A stretch of DNA of 64,000 nucleotides from an uncultured Sphingomonadaceae bacterium (GTDB taxonomy: Bacteria > Pseudomonadota > Alphaproteobacteria > Sphingomonadales > Sphingomonadaceae), in contig CANLQG010000001.1 of the NCBI GenBank assembly GCA_947493195.1, positions 186,001 to 250,000 of the forward strand, in the 5' to 3' direction. Numbering within the stretch: the first letter of the stretch is position 1; every line of letters begins with the position of its first letter. The notes beneath the pieces were generated by a model, which was not told where the DNA came from, searched no databases, and worked only from the letters and a program-made list of their open reading frames with translations. A program made the position numbers and the translations under genes. Positions 1 through 9,813 of this stretch are shown here, piece after piece.

Positions 1-1
1 G

Positions 2-319
2 AGCCATGGCGCGCCGGGTTGGCGCTCGGGCGGCAAGAGCGGCAAGTACTTCGCCCATTTCGCCGACCGGCACCACGGCAGCGAACACGTCGCCGTGCTC
101 GTCAAGATCGGTGGGCCGGATGAACTCGCAGGCCTCGTCGAGACAGCTCCGGACACCTATTTCAAACCCGCCTACTACGGCGCCAGCGGCTGGGTCGGGA
201 TCATTCTCAATCAGCCGGGCGTTGATTGGGACCATGTTGCTGAATGGCTTGAAAGAAGTTGGCGATCCATCGCCCCCGGTAGGCTCACAAAGCTGCACGA
301 TGCCGCTGACGAATTCTGA
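2..319 (+). CDS. MmcQ/YjbR family protein, 3' part (5' end outside window)
   Basis: The frame is open from the left edge and ends at TGA 317-319, giving about 105 residues. The visible part has the YjbR/CyaY-like fold signatures: a GKYFAHF strand, VLVKIGGPDE, a YFKPAYYGASGWVGI segment and a C-terminal helix ending WLERSWRSIAP. Members are small cytoplasmic proteins, often labelled DNA-binding, with no firm function. The sulfotransferase starts 3 bp after its stop, so the two may be cotranscribed. The start codon is not visible. Confidence 0.8.
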   Translation, partial: SHGAPGWRSGGKSGKYFAHFADRHHGSEHVAVLVKIGGPDELAGLVETAPDTYFKPAYYGASGWVGIILNQPGVDWDHVAEWLERSWRSIAPGRLTKLHDAADEF

Positions 320-322
320 GGG

Positions 323-1525
323 ATGAGCCTTCCGCCGCGCCCGCACCCCTGCACCCGTTCTCCCCGCGTGGATCGCGTGAACGGCTGGCTGGAATCGGCG
401 TGGCGCAAGGGAATCAGTGCGAAGCCATCGCTCGATCCCGATGCCCTCTGGTCGAAAGCGCTGCGTGATGCGGAGCCCGCGGGCGAGAAAGGGCCGCGCA
501 GCCCGGCCGACATGGCCGACTTCCGCCTGCGGCTGGAGATCCTATGCGAATCGCTGGAAACCGAGGCCAGGCTCAACCCGCTCGGCCAGACGATGGCCCA
601 CGGCCAACTTGTTCGCGCCATTCGCCAGCGACTGGAGCTAGGCACGCTGTGGCAGGCGGAACCGGAACTGCTGGGGACAACTCTCGCCCCGCCCGTCATC
701 GTTGTCGGACATATGCGAAGCGGAACCACTCGCATTCACCGGTTGCTGGCATCAGATCCTGCGCTCTCGTCCACGCGGTTCTGCGATAGCTGGCACCCGT
801 TGCCACGTACTCCCGACACGCGCCCCGCCTGGTCGGCTCTCTCACTGATGTTCGCCCGCGCGCTGGACCCCTGGCTGGATGCAATTCACCCCTTCGGCGT
901 AACCCGCGCGGACGAGGAACTGGGGTGGCTCGCCACCGCGCTGGATCATTCTTCCTACGAAGCGCAGTGGCGCATCCCTGCCTACACCGCTTTCAGCGAG
1001 GAGCGCGACCCCGCGCCGCTCTATCGCGAATTCGCCAATATCCTGCGCACCGATGCAAGCTGGCACGGCAATGCCAACCAGTCGCGCGTGCTGAAGGTGC
1101 CGCAGTTTGCTGAGGACCTGCCCGCCCTACTGACCCAATTTCCTGACGCCCGCGTAGTGCGAACAAGGCGCTGTCCCAGCGACACGGCAGCCAGCGCCGC
1201 TTCGCTCATTGCCAATCAGATGGCGATCCAGTCGGACCATGTTGATTTCGACTGGATAGAAGGAGAGACCGAGCGCAAGATTGCCCTGCGCCAGCACCGC
1301 ATGGACAATGCGCTCGCCAATTTCGTAGGCCCCCTGGCTGTCGTGGATTTCGAGGCGCTGAATGGCGATTGGGAAGGAGAAATCCTACGCGTCTATGGGT
1401 TGCTCGGCATGGAACTGTCGGCTCAGGCACTTGCCGCCATGCGCAGTGAACAGGGCCGCGCCAAGACTTCGGCACACCGGGAGCATGCGGCGCAATTGCG
1501 CAAGTTTTCGGAAACGGCGGCCTGA
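323..1525 (+). CDS. Sulfotransferase family protein
   Basis: 400 residues with ATG at 323. The segment VVGHMRSGTTRIHRLL near residue 130 matches the 5'-phosphosulfate loop of PAPS-dependent sulfotransferases. The later RVLKVPQ and DARVVRTRR segments fit the 3'-phosphate region. The N-terminal 110 residues are helical, as in the large bacterial 'sulfotransferase family protein' group. It should move sulfate from PAPS to a hydroxyl acceptor in the cytoplasm; the acceptor cannot be told. No sulfur assimilation genes are nearby. The family call is firm, the substrate unknown. Confidence 0.85.
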   Translation: MSLPPRPHPCTRSPRVDRVNGWLESAWRKGISAKPSLDPDALWSKALRDAEPAGEKGPRSPADMADFRLRLEILCESLETEARLNPLGQTMAHGQLVRAIRQRLELGTLWQAEPELLGTTLAPPVIVVGHMRSGTTRIHRLLASDPALSSTRFCDSWHPLPRTPDTRPAWSALSLMFARALDPWLDAIHPFGVTRADEELGWLATALDHSSYEAQWRIPAYTAFSEERDPAPLYREFANILRTDASWHGNANQSRVLKVPQFAEDLPALLTQFPDARVVRTRRCPSDTAASAASLIANQMAIQSDHVDFDWIEGETERKIALRQHRMDNALANFVGPLAVVDFEALNGDWEGEILRVYGLLGMELSAQALAAMRSEQGRAKTSAHREHAAQLRKFSETAA

Positions 1526-1539
1526 AACCGCGCCTCGGC

Positions 1540-2028
1540 TTACGTCAGGTCGGAGCGCGCGACTGTTTCCGAGGTTTGCGGCACATACGCCTGCTCTGGC
1601 ATCAGGATGCGGGCCAGCGGGAGGGCATCCTCTCCGTAACTCTGCCAGTAGGATAACTTTCCGTCGCGGACCCTGGCCCGCCATAACTTGTCGCTCGCAA
1701 GCTGGGGGTTAGCGGCCTTCGCCCTTCCGCGCACCAGAACTTCGTCGCCGCGCAGCGCGATAGCCTCTTGCTCGATATGAAATTCGTCCTCGAATTCAAA
1801 GAACGCCCGGGTGGCCGCTAGCGCATTGTCGCGCCCCTCGATCCATCCGCCCGCGCTGTCCACCAACCGGCAATCGTGCGCCAGCAGGTCTGCGATGATC
1901 CGCGCATCGCGCGCGTTCAGGGCAGCGATGTATTGCTGCACGACTGCTTCGGGCCGATGTTTCCGGAATTCGAATATTTGCGGTCTCCCCAAGTCGTCAT
2001 ACCGAGAGCCAAAGACGAACGATGGCAC
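1540..2028 (-). CDS. Nuclear transport factor 2 (NTF2/SnoaL)-like protein
   Basis: 162 residues from a GTG at 2028. The pattern AVVQQYIAALNARDARIIADLLAHDCRLVD, then an EGRDN loop and paired strands ending in W-R-A-R-V, is the NTF2-like cone fold. The family includes ketosteroid isomerase-like enzymes and many binding proteins, so no reaction can be given. It faces the sulfotransferase tail to tail. A second NTF2-like gene lies about 100 bp upstream on the same strand. The start is uncertain because no clear ribosome binding site precedes the GTG. Confidence 0.7.
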   Translation of the reverse strand: MPSFVFGSRYDDLGRPQIFEFRKHRPEAVVQQYIAALNARDARIIADLLAHDCRLVDSAGGWIEGRDNALAATRAFFEFEDEFHIEQEAIALRGDEVLVRGRAKAANPQLASDKLWRARVRDGKLSYWQSYGEDALPLARILMPEQAYVPQTSETVARSDLT

Positions 2029-2122
2029 GCCTCTGTTCGCACAAGCATAGCATGAAGAACCGATTCGGCTCTAATCGGAAGCATTCGGAGACGACGCGCC
2101 GCATTCTCGCGCCGAGAAGCAA

Positions 2123-2548
2123 TCAGCTTTCATCCTTCATCAAGAGCAGGATTAGCGAGGGTGTAAGGCGGTTGCTGTACATCTGCCATTCGATGATCTT
2201 CCCGCCCCCGACCTTTGCCCGCCACTGGCTTGCCCCGCGCAGCTCCGCCATGCTTGTCCTTGATCGGCCGGAAATGAGGATATCGTTGCCACGCTCGACA
2301 ATCGCCCGGATTTCTATCTGCAGGTCCGGGGCAGTCGCCAGCAGGCGCTGAAGCAATTCCAGGCAATTGTCCGAACCTTGCAGTTCCCTGCTGGAATTGT
2401 CGACGAAGCGTACGTCTTCCGTCAGATAGTTTTCGATTTGCGCAAAATCGCGGGCATTCATCGCCTCGACAAAGGCCCTTGCCGTCTGCAACCGCGATTT
2501 CGTCAGCCAGGAAAACACGGACGCCCCCGCGATCTTGCCGTCAAGCAC
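2123..2548 (-). CDS. NTF2-like protein, paralogue of the downstream gene
   Basis: 141 residues from GTG 2548. It has the same order of elements as the gene at 1540-2028: ARAFVEAMNARDFAQIENYLTEDV, a SSRELQGSDN loop and a W-R-A-K-V strand. Sequence divergence is high, so this is an old duplication. Function is unknown. It lies just downstream of the ndk terminator and so probably has its own promoter or depends on read-through. Confidence 0.7.
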   Translation of the reverse strand: MLDGKIAGASVFSWLTKSRLQTARAFVEAMNARDFAQIENYLTEDVRFVDNSSRELQGSDNCLELLQRLLATAPDLQIEIRAIVERGNDILISGRSRTSMAELRGASQWRAKVGGGKIIEWQMYSNRLTPSLILLLMKDES

Positions 2549-2579
2549 ACAAATCGCCGGAAAATCGTTCTAAGAAAAC

Positions 2580-2626
2580 AATCCCCCTGCGACCGGTTGG
2601 AAACATAACACCAGTCGAGGGGGATT
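2580..2626 (-). terminator. Rho-independent-type hairpin downstream of ndk
   Basis: On the minus strand, arms AATCCCCCTCGAC and GTCGCAGGGGGATT enclose a loop of about 20 bases and are followed by GTTTTCTT. It starts about 30 bp after the ndk stop. The loop is long for an intrinsic terminator, but the GC-rich base plus T-rich tail fits. Confidence 0.6.
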
Positions 2627-2658
2627 GGAAAGCCGTTCTAAAGTACGGTGTGCGGCGA

Positions 2659-3081
2659 TCAGCCGACGATTTCGTCCTCGTCGAAGAAGAAGGCGATCTC
2701 GGTCTTGGCGTTTTCTTCGCTGTCCGACCCGTGGACAGAATTTGCCTCGATGCTTTCGGCATAGGTCTTGCGGATCGTGCCTTCATCGGCATCGGCAGGG
2801 TTGGTAGCGCCCATGACCTTGCGGTTGCGGGCCACGGCGTCTTCGCCTTCCAGCACCTGCACCACGACCGGGCCGCTGATCATGAAATCGACCAGTTCAC
2901 CGAAGAAGGGGCGTTCCTTGTGAACGGCGTAGAAGCCTTCGGCCTGCTCGCGGGTCATCTGGATTCGCTTGGATGCAACGACGCGAAGGCCGGCATCTTC
3001 CAGCATCTTGGTAACCGCGCCGGTCAGGTTGCGGCGAGTTGCGTCGGGCTTGATGATCGAGAAAGTGCGGGTAGCCGCCAT
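2659..3081 (-). CDS. ndk: Nucleoside diphosphate kinase
   Basis: 140 residues, ATG at 3081. It transfers the gamma-phosphate of ATP to nucleoside diphosphates through a phosphohistidine. The catalytic His is in ANSVHGSDS near residue 117. The start [14 protein letters not shown] and the segment [15 protein letters not shown] are family-typical. Length is normal. It is separated by 125 bp from the lipoprotein gene upstream and ends in a hairpin terminator. Confidence 0.97.
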   Translation of the reverse strand: MAATRTFSIIKPDATRRNLTGAVTKMLEDAGLRVVASKRIQMTREQAEGFYAVHKERPFFGELVDFMISGPVVVQVLEGEDAVARNRKVMGATNPADADEGTIRKTYAESIEANSVHGSDSEENAKTEIAFFFDEDEIVG

Positions 3082-3206
3082 GGAAAGTTCCTTTGCGAAG
3101 AAATGTTCTGTTGTTGTGAATTCGCGCGCGCACTAGCGCCCCCGCCTGCGCAGGGCAAGACGGCTTGCGTCTGGCGCAATTCATGCAGCGCCGAACCGGG
3201 GCGCCG

Positions 3207-3707
3207 TTAGTTCAGGCTTTGCCCCACCACCAGTTGTCCTGTCGTGCCACTGGAAGACGGCGAGGCATTGAAGCTGAATGTGCCCCCGCTCTCGCTCTCG
3301 CCGCCGATCATCATGGTGCCGTTGGCGTTCATTTCCATCTGGATCTGCACACCAGCCGCCTCTGCCTGCTGGCGGTAGAACCGTACCATCTCGGCCGGAG
3401 AGGCATCGCTTTCCATGATGACAAGCGCGCCCTGCCCGTCCCCCTGGTTCATGCTGGTGGTCTGAACGACGCTCGCACCGGGATATAGCGAGTAGCCGGC
3501 GGGCAGGTCCTTAGCAGTGCCGCTGCCCGAATTGATGACCATTTCCTCGCCATTGTCGCCGGAAATGCGGATCTGCGTATCGCCGTTGTCGCTATCGACG
3601 CTGTAGTCGACGGATTCGCCATCCGCTGTCTCCACCGTGCCTTCGTCGGCGCCGCCGCACGACGAAAGCAGCAGGGTCACTGCGGAGAGGGTAAGTAGTG
3701 TGCGCAT
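3207..3707 (-). CDS. Small lipoprotein of unknown function
   Basis: 166 residues from ATG 3707. I chose this start because MRTLLTLSAVTLLLSSCGG is a type II signal peptide with lipobox LSSC; the longer frame upstream runs into holC and has no such logic. The mature part is acidic and rich in Asp, Gly and Ser, with ESDASPAEMVRFYRQQAEAAG recalling small periplasmic ligand or stress proteins. No enzyme motif is seen. It follows holC by 50 bp and may be cotranscribed. Confidence 0.75.
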   Translation of the reverse strand: MRTLLTLSAVTLLLSSCGGADEGTVETADGESVDYSVDSDNGDTQIRISGDNGEEMVINSGSGTAKDLPAGYSLYPGASVVQTTSMNQGDGQGALVIMESDASPAEMVRFYRQQAEAAGVQIQMEMNANGTMMIGGESESGGTFSFNASPSSSGTTGQLVVGQSLN

Positions 3708-3757
3708 GATTTCCCCCGTTTCAAACGCGGCGATTGTCCGCCCAGCAGGCGCGAAGG

Positions 3758-4195
3758 TCAAGGCCCCTCGACCCAGCGCCCGGCCTGCTGTTTCCAGAAC
3801 TTGCGTTCCATCCCCTCGCGGTCCTGCAACGCCTTCCACGTCTGGCGTGCCCCGGTGATGGTATCCCGATCGAACAGGTAGAGCACGCGGCTGAAAGCTT
3901 CTCCCGGCTCGCGCCACCGGCCATCGGCGATCAGCAGGAAGCTGGCACCGTTGGCGGGGTCGATATCGTCCGAAAGCAGGATCGGCTGCACAGCATCGTG
4001 CTCGTCGCCCGCGATGCCATTGGCGAGAAATGCCTCGGGCTGCGCGCCCCACAGGGTCTGGCTGATCTGTCCCAGCAGCGCGAGGTCGTCTGCCACCACC
4101 AGCAGCCGCTCGTCCGCCTGCCGCACCTTGCTGGCGAGCAGGGCGACAGCGGCGGGCACGGGGTCGCTGGAAAGCAGGTAGAAATCCACTCTCAT
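3758..4195 (-). CDS. holC: DNA polymerase III subunit chi
   Basis: 145 residues from ATG 4195, which overlaps the TGA of the DUF2256 gene (ATGA). The start [24 protein letters not shown], then [28 protein letters not shown] and a tail with RVLYLFDRD, is the chi pattern. Chi joins the clamp loader to SSB. The pepA-holC neighbourhood is common in Proteobacteria. Confidence 0.9.
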   Translation of the reverse strand: MRVDFYLLSSDPVPAAVALLASKVRQADERLLVVADDLALLGQISQTLWGAQPEAFLANGIAGDEHDAVQPILLSDDIDPANGASFLLIADGRWREPGEAFSRVLYLFDRDTITGARQTWKALQDREGMERKFWKQQAGRWVEGP

Positions 4196-4347
4196 GCCGG
4201 GGTCTGGCCCCTGGAGCGCTTGCAGCGTTCGGAACAGTAAAGCACGTTGTCCCAGTCCCGCTCCCACTTCTTGCGCCAGGTGAACGGCAGGCCGCAGGCG
4301 GCGCAAATCTTTGACGGAAGGTCCGATTTGCGCCGCATTTTCGGCAT
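4192..4347 (-). CDS. DUF2256 zinc-ribbon-like small protein
   Basis: 51 residues from ATG 4347 (a second in-frame ATG is at 4338). Four cysteines in CAACGLPF and [10 protein letters not shown] with the Trp-rich link [13 protein letters not shown] are the DUF2256 signature, probably a small zinc knuckle. It sits 8 bp after pepA and overlaps holC by 4 bp, so the three are one operon. Function unknown. Confidence 0.85.
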   Translation of the reverse strand: MPKMRRKSDLPSKICAACGLPFTWRKKWERDWDNVLYCSERCKRSRGQTPA

Positions 4348-4355
4348 GGCCGGGC

Positions 4356-5819
4356 TCAGCCCTTCACGGTGTTGCGGATGAAGCGATCGAGCAGGCGCAC
4401 GCCGTAGCCGGTCGCTCCCTTGTCCCACGTCGCACCGGGCTTGTCGGCCCAGACCATGCCCGCAACGTCCAGGTGCGCCCATGGCGTGTCGTTCTCGATG
4501 AAGCGGCCCAGGAACTGCGCTGCGGTGATCGATCCGGCGTAGCGTCCACCGATGTTCTTCATGTCGGCAATCGGACTGTCGAGCAGCTTGTCGTATTCTG
4601 GCGCCAGCGGAAAACGCCACAGCTTGTCGCCCGACTGCTTGCCCGCGTGCAGCAGATCGTCCGCCAGGTCGTCGTTGTTCGAGAAAACGCCGGCATGCTC
4701 GCTGCCAAGGGCCACCAGCATTGCGCCGGTCAGCGTGGCGAGGTCGACGATGCGTGCCGGTTTGAACTCATTCTGCACCCAGGTCAGCGCGTCGCACAGC
4801 ACCAGCCGGCCTTCGGCATCGGTGTTGAGCACTTCGATGGTCTGACCGGACATGGAAGTGATGACGTCGCCCGGACGCATCGCCTTGCCGTCGGGCATGT
4901 TCTCGACGAGGCCGCAAACGCCAATGACGTTCGCCTTGGCCTTGCGCAGCACCAGCGCCAGCATCGCGCCGGCCACGGCGCCCGCGCCGCCCATGTCCCA
5001 CTTCATGTCTTCCATGCCGGGTCCGGGCTTCAGGGAGATACCGCCGGTGTCGAAGGTGACGCCCTTGCCCACGAAGGCGATCGGCGCTTCGTCCTTCGCG
5101 CCGCCCATCCACTTGATGGCAAGCATGCGAGAGGGGCGTTCGGAACCCAGGCCCACGCCCAGCAGCGCGCCCATGCCGAGCTTCTCCATCTCGGCATCGT
5201 CGAGCACGACCAGTTCGGCACCGGTGCCCTCGAAGCGCTTGGCGCAGCGTTCCACGAAGCTTTCAGGGTAGATGATGTTGGCAGGCTCGGCCACCAGTTC
5301 GCGGGTGAATTCGACACCAGTGGCCACGGCCTGCGCGTCTTCCCATTCGGCCTTTGCGCCATCGGGCGCGCCAATCACCACGACCTTGGTCAGTGTGCGC
5401 TTCTGTTCGTCGCGCAGCTTGGTGCGGTAGTGATCCCAGCGCCACGAGCGCAGGCGAGCGCCCATCAGCACAGCGGCAGTTTCCGAGGCATCGAGCCCGC
5501 TGGATGCGGCATCGAGGGCGATCTCGCTTTCGCCGCTGGTGAGATATTTCGCCGCCAGGGCCGCGCCTGCCTTTTCCAATGCAGCGTGACGGCTTTCGGT
5601 GTCCTTCTTGCCCGAACCAGCCAGCGCGAGTCGCACCAGCTTTCCGTTTTCATCCGCAAATCCGTCGAACACCTGGCCCGCCTTGCCGGTAAAACGGGTG
5701 GCCTTGGCCCCCTCGGCGATGGTCAGGGGAAGGTCGCCGGGCAGCTTGTCCTGCTCCACGATGCGGGCGACAATGCGCGGGCTGCCGGTTTCGGGTGAGT
5801 CGCGAAATTCGATATCCAT
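4356..5819 (-). CDS. pepA: Leucyl aminopeptidase, M17 family
   Basis: 487 residues from ATG 5819. The M17 metal site is complete: [16 protein letters not shown] (Lys, Asp), then [10 protein letters not shown] (Asp, Glu) near residue 335. The N-terminal 160 residues are the variable macro-like domain. It removes N-terminal residues from peptides in the cytoplasm with two divalent metals. It heads the minus-strand operon with the DUF2256 gene and holC. A longer frame upstream exists but overlaps the lptD leader and lacks family similarity. Confidence 0.95.
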   Translation of the reverse strand: MDIEFRDSPETGSPRIVARIVEQDKLPGDLPLTIAEGAKATRFTGKAGQVFDGFADENGKLVRLALAGSGKKDTESRHAALEKAGAALAAKYLTSGESEIALDAASSGLDASETAAVLMGARLRSWRWDHYRTKLRDEQKRTLTKVVVIGAPDGAKAEWEDAQAVATGVEFTRELVAEPANIIYPESFVERCAKRFEGTGAELVVLDDAEMEKLGMGALLGVGLGSERPSRMLAIKWMGGAKDEAPIAFVGKGVTFDTGGISLKPGPGMEDMKWDMGGAGAVAGAMLALVLRKAKANVIGVCGLVENMPDGKAMRPGDVITSMSGQTIEVLNTDAEGRLVLCDALTWVQNEFKPARIVDLATLTGAMLVALGSEHAGVFSNNDDLADDLLHAGKQSGDKLWRFPLAPEYDKLLDSPIADMKNIGGRYAGSITAAQFLGRFIENDTPWAHLDVAGMVWADKPGATWDKGATGYGVRLLDRFIRNTVKG

Positions 5820-5922
5820 TGAACGGGGGCTCCTGTCGGAAATTCGGGTTTTGCGCTGCGCAAAGGGGCTGCGCGTCAAAGCTGGCGTTGCGATTACGTG
5901 CGCGTGGTGCAATAGGCAAGCC

Positions 5923-8265
5923 ATGCTCCCCGGCCTGCTTCCCGCGTTGCCTGACTGTCCGCTCCGCGTGTCGCTTGTCGGCGCAGCGGCAGCGCTGGCG
6001 TTGTATGCCCCCGCGCCTGCCCTGGCGCAGGAGGGGGCCGCCCCTGGCGTGCAAACGGCGATAGAGCCTGTGCAGACGCCCGAACCGGGCGATGACGAGG
6101 AACAGGGCTTCCCCCTGATCGACGATTCGATTCTCTCCGCGCAGGACGCGGACGGCAATCCGCGCGAAATCGCGTTCGAAGCGAACGAACTGCGGTACGA
6201 CCAGAACACCGATACCATTACCGCAGCCGGCAACGTAGTGCTGCGCTCGGGCGATCAGTCGGTGCGCGCCGATGCCGTCACCTGGAATCGCATGACCGGC
6301 GAGATTGTGGCCACCGGTTCGATCCGGCTGGTGGACGAGAACGGCAACCAGCTGTTCACGGACCGTCTGGTGCTGACGGACGAGCTTGAAGCGGGCGCAA
6401 TGGACAACCTGCTGCTCGCCTTCAGGCAGGGGGGGCGGCTGGCCGCACAGGAAGCCGCGCGGGCCGACAATGGCGATATCGAACTTACACGGGCGGTCTA
6501 TTCCAGTTGCGCCGTCACGGATGCCGACGGCTGCGACAAGAGCCCCAGCTGGCGGGTAACGGCCGAACGGGTCTATTACGATCAGGATACCGCTCGCATC
6601 CGTTTCCGCGATACCTACCTCGAACTTTTCGGGGCGCGCGTGCTGCCCCTGCCCGGCCTCACCATCAGTGCAGATGGCAGCGCAAGCTCTGGTTTCTTCA
6701 TTCCCGACATCGGCCTCACCGCATCGAACGGCGTTGAGATTACCGATAGCTATTACTGGCGCCTCGCCGACAACCGTGACCTGACCCTCTCGGGCTACGT
6801 CTACACCGAAGCGGCGCCGATGGTCTCGGGCCAGTACCGCCACCTGACCGGCAACGGTGCATTCCAGGTCACCGCCTACGCTACATATGGTTCGCGCATT
6901 CCGCTGAATGCCGTTCAGGCCTCCAGTGAAAAGGACGTGCGCGGCTACTTTTTCACCAACGGCCGCTTCCAGCTTGGCGAACACTGGACCGCGCAAGGTT
7001 CCATCCGTTACGCCAGCGACCGCACTTTCCTGCGCCGCTATGACATCAGCCGGGAAGACCGCATCCGGTCGGTGGTGGAGTTGCGACGGCAGGACGAGAA
7101 CTCCTACGTATCCATCGCAGGATGGGCCACGCAGGCGCTGCTGGTCAGCACCGACCAGGGCCAGGTTCCGCTCGCGCTGCCCCTGATCGATGCACGCTAC
7201 CGGCTGGAAGACCCCGTACTGGGCGGGCAGGTGGAACTGCAGGCCAATACCCTCGCCATTACGCGCGCCGAGGGGCAGGATACACAGCGCGCCTTTGCCC
7301 GTGCCCGCTGGGACCTGCGCCGCATTACCGCAATGGGGCAGGAGGTTACCCTCACCGGCCTCGTGCGCGGCGACATCTATCATTCAACCGACAATCTGCT
7401 GACATCGGTTGATCTTTATCGCGGTGAGGCAGGCTGGCAGGCGCGCGGCGTCGCCACGGCGGCGCTGGACGTGAAGTGGCCGCTGATCGGGGACTTCATG
7501 GGCGGATCGCAGATCCTCACCCCCCGGGTGCAGTTCGTCGCCTCCCCCTCGATCCGCAATCTGGAGATTCCGAACGAGGACGCGCGCGCCATCGACCTGG
7601 AGGATTCCAACCTCTTCGCTCTCAACCGCTTTCCCGGATACGACCGGGTCGAAGACGGCGTGCGAATGACTTACGGCGTCGACTGGCAGGCCAATCTGCC
7701 CGGCTGGCGCCTCAGCACCAACATCGGCCAGTCGTACCGGCTAAATGATGCCTTCGACCTGTTCCCCGACGGCACCGGCTTGAACGAGCAGTGGTCCGAC
7801 TTCGTCGGCCGCACCGAAGTGCGCTATCAGGATTTCCTGAAATTCACCCACCGCTTCCGGCTCGACAAGGATAATTTTGCCGTGCGACGGAACGAGATTG
7901 ACGCGACCGTGGGCACCGACCGCACCTATATCGAGGTTGGTTACCTGCAGCTCAACCGCGACATCGATTTCCGGCTGGAGGATTTGCAGGACCGCGAGGA
8001 AATCCGCCTTGCAGGCCGCGTGGCCTTTGCCCGCTACTGGTCCGTCTTTGGCTCAGCCGTCGTCAACCTGACCGATCGTATCGAAGACCCGACCCTTGTA
8101 GCCGACGGCTTCGAACCGCTGCGCACGCGGCTCGGCATTGCCTATGCCGACGACTGCCTGGAGTTCGGTTTTACTTGGCGGCGCGATTACATCCAGCTGG
8201 CCGACGCGCAATCGGGCAGCAGCTTCCGCCTCTATTTCAACCTGCGCAACATCGGCTTCAACTAG
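5923..8265 (+). CDS. lptD: LPS-assembly protein LptD
   Basis: 780 residues from ATG 5923. A signal peptide ends near ALALYAPAPALAQ. The N-terminal OstA/LptA-like domain follows (EIAFEANELRYDQNTDTITAAGNV, about residues 80-190), then the characteristic YSSCAVTDADGC segment and a long beta-barrel to the C-terminal Asn. Cys residues in the N-domain and in DDCLEF near the end may form the usual disulfide link. LptD with LptE inserts lipopolysaccharide in the outer leaflet. It is followed by surA, its folding chaperone. Confidence 0.95.
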   Translation: MLPGLLPALPDCPLRVSLVGAAAALALYAPAPALAQEGAAPGVQTAIEPVQTPEPGDDEEQGFPLIDDSILSAQDADGNPREIAFEANELRYDQNTDTITAAGNVVLRSGDQSVRADAVTWNRMTGEIVATGSIRLVDENGNQLFTDRLVLTDELEAGAMDNLLLAFRQGGRLAAQEAARADNGDIELTRAVYSSCAVTDADGCDKSPSWRVTAERVYYDQDTARIRFRDTYLELFGARVLPLPGLTISADGSASSGFFIPDIGLTASNGVEITDSYYWRLADNRDLTLSGYVYTEAAPMVSGQYRHLTGNGAFQVTAYATYGSRIPLNAVQASSEKDVRGYFFTNGRFQLGEHWTAQGSIRYASDRTFLRRYDISREDRIRSVVELRRQDENSYVSIAGWATQALLVSTDQGQVPLALPLIDARYRLEDPVLGGQVELQANTLAITRAEGQDTQRAFARARWDLRRITAMGQEVTLTGLVRGDIYHSTDNLLTSVDLYRGEAGWQARGVATAALDVKWPLIGDFMGGSQILTPRVQFVASPSIRNLEIPNEDARAIDLEDSNLFALNRFPGYDRVEDGVRMTYGVDWQANLPGWRLSTNIGQSYRLNDAFDLFPDGTGLNEQWSDFVGRTEVRYQDFLKFTHRFRLDKDNFAVRRNEIDATVGTDRTYIEVGYLQLNRDIDFRLEDLQDREEIRLAGRVAFARYWSVFGSAVVNLTDRIEDPTLVADGFEPLRTRLGIAYADDCLEFGFTWRRDYIQLADAQSGSSFRLYFNLRNIGFN

Positions 8266-8454
8266 GCACTTGCCACGCCCGCCCGGCAGCCTCGATCGGG
8301 TTTTGCCCCCGCTTTTGACCGGGGTCATTGGCAGGCCCCCATCATTTGGCTAGGGAGTGGCGGCTCAGCTAGGGTTAAGCCGGCAATGGTCATTGGCCCA
8401 TCCTGCACATGGGTACCTTCGCCAGAAGGGCCCGCATACAAGACAAGGTAACGA

Positions 8455-9807
8455 TTGATCGTGTTTGCGACAAAACTGCTGAAATACTCCGCTGCCGCCA
8501 TCGCCGGCGCGCTGCTTGCCACCGGCGCCCATGCCCAGGGCGTGCAGGTTGCAGGTTCCGATGCGTTCAACCTGCCTGATGATATTTCCTTCGTGGTGGA
8601 GCCGCAGGATCCCAACGTCCGGCGCGCAACGGCCCGCGTGAACGGCAACATCATCACCGGTACCGACGTGGACCACCGCGTCGCCCTGATCCTTTCCGCG
8701 CAGGACCAGGAATTCCCCGCCGAGGAAATCCAGCGACTGCGCCTGCAGGTGCTGCGCAACCTGATCGACGAGACGCTACAGGTCCAGGAAGCGTCGGCGC
8801 TGGACATGCCGGTTACGCAGGAAGAGGTCGAGGCGGCCTATGAACGCTTTGCATCCGAAGGACGCGGCATGACCGCGTCGGAACTCGATGCGTACCTCCT
8901 CTCGATCGGTTCCTCGCCCCGTTCCATCAAGCGGCAGATCCAGGGCGAACTCGCCTGGGATCGCTTGCTGCGCCGCAATGTGCAGCCCTTCGTCAACGTT
9001 TCCGAAGGTGAGGTCAACGAGCTGGTGGAACGCCTGAACGCGTCGCGCGGATCGACCGAATACCGGCTTGGCGAGATTTTCCTGTCGGCCAACAGCGCCA
9101 ACCGCGAGCAGGTGCGTACCAACGCCAACCAGATCATCGAGCAGCTTCGCGCCGGGGGCAGCTTCGTCGCCTATGCACGCCAGTATTCGCAGGCCTCCAG
9201 CGCCATTGTCGGCGGTGACCTTGGCTGGATCCGTCTCGAACAGCTGCAGCAGCCCACGCTGGAAGCCGCGGCACGGCAGATGACGCCCGGTCAGCTGGTC
9301 GGTCCGCTGGAAATTCCCGGTGGCTATTCCATCCTCCTGCTGATCGATCAGCGGCAGATCGGCATGGCGGACCCGCGTGATGCCGTGCTCAGCCTGAAGC
9401 AGATCAGCATCAACTTCCCCGCCGGCACCCCGCAGGCCGAGGCGGAAGAGCGCGGCTCTGCCTTCATCGAAGCCGTCGACAGCATGAACGGTTGCGGCGA
9501 TGCGAACCTGCGTGCCGCTGCCATCGGCGCCCAGACGGTGGATAACGACCAGATCACCGTGCGCCAGCTGCCGGAGGCACTGCAGCAGATCGTGCTGCAA
9601 CTGAACCTGGGCGAGACCACCCCTCCGTTCGGCGACCTGACCGAAGGCATCCGTGTGCTGATGCTGTGCGGCCGTGACGATCCGCAGGAGACGCAGGGCC
9701 CCAGCACCGACCAGATCATGGCCCAGCTGGAAGACGAACGCGTCAACCGCCGCGCCCAGCGTTACCTGCGCGACCTTCGCCGCGATGCGGTGATCGAATA
9801 CAACTGA
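8455..9807 (+). CDS. surA: Peptidyl-prolyl isomerase / chaperone SurA
   Basis: About 450 residues. An N-terminal signal segment ends in ATGAHAQG; the SurA N-domain follows (ATARVNGNIITGTDVDHRVAL), then one clear parvulin domain (EYRLGEIFLSA ... GGDLGWI ... GGYSILLLIDQR). A second, degenerate parvulin-like part lies near the C-terminus. It helps outer-membrane proteins such as LptD fold in the periplasm. The start is TTG 8455, 6 nt after AAGG, or GTG 8461. The 189 bp after lptD hold no clear gene or hairpin. Confidence 0.93.
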   Translation: MIVFATKLLKYSAAAIAGALLATGAHAQGVQVAGSDAFNLPDDISFVVEPQDPNVRRATARVNGNIITGTDVDHRVALILSAQDQEFPAEEIQRLRLQVLRNLIDETLQVQEASALDMPVTQEEVEAAYERFASEGRGMTASELDAYLLSIGSSPRSIKRQIQGELAWDRLLRRNVQPFVNVSEGEVNELVERLNASRGSTEYRLGEIFLSANSANREQVRTNANQIIEQLRAGGSFVAYARQYSQASSAIVGGDLGWIRLEQLQQPTLEAAARQMTPGQLVGPLEIPGGYSILLLIDQRQIGMADPRDAVLSLKQISINFPAGTPQAEAEERGSAFIEAVDSMNGCGDANLRAAAIGAQTVDNDQITVRQLPEALQQIVLQLNLGETTPPFGDLTEGIRVLMLCGRDDPQETQGPSTDQIMAQLEDERVNRRAQRYLRDLRRDAVIEYN

Positions 9808-9813
9808 TCCGCC

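Noticed and set aside
5650..7383. 577-residue minus-strand frame
   Set aside because: Crosses the pepA/lptD junction in antisense; low-complexity composition typical of GC-rich shadow frames.
8266..8454. Separate surA promoter (TTGACC near 8315)
   Set aside because: No acceptable -10 box at 16-19 nt; the gap may hold one, but the sequence does not show it.
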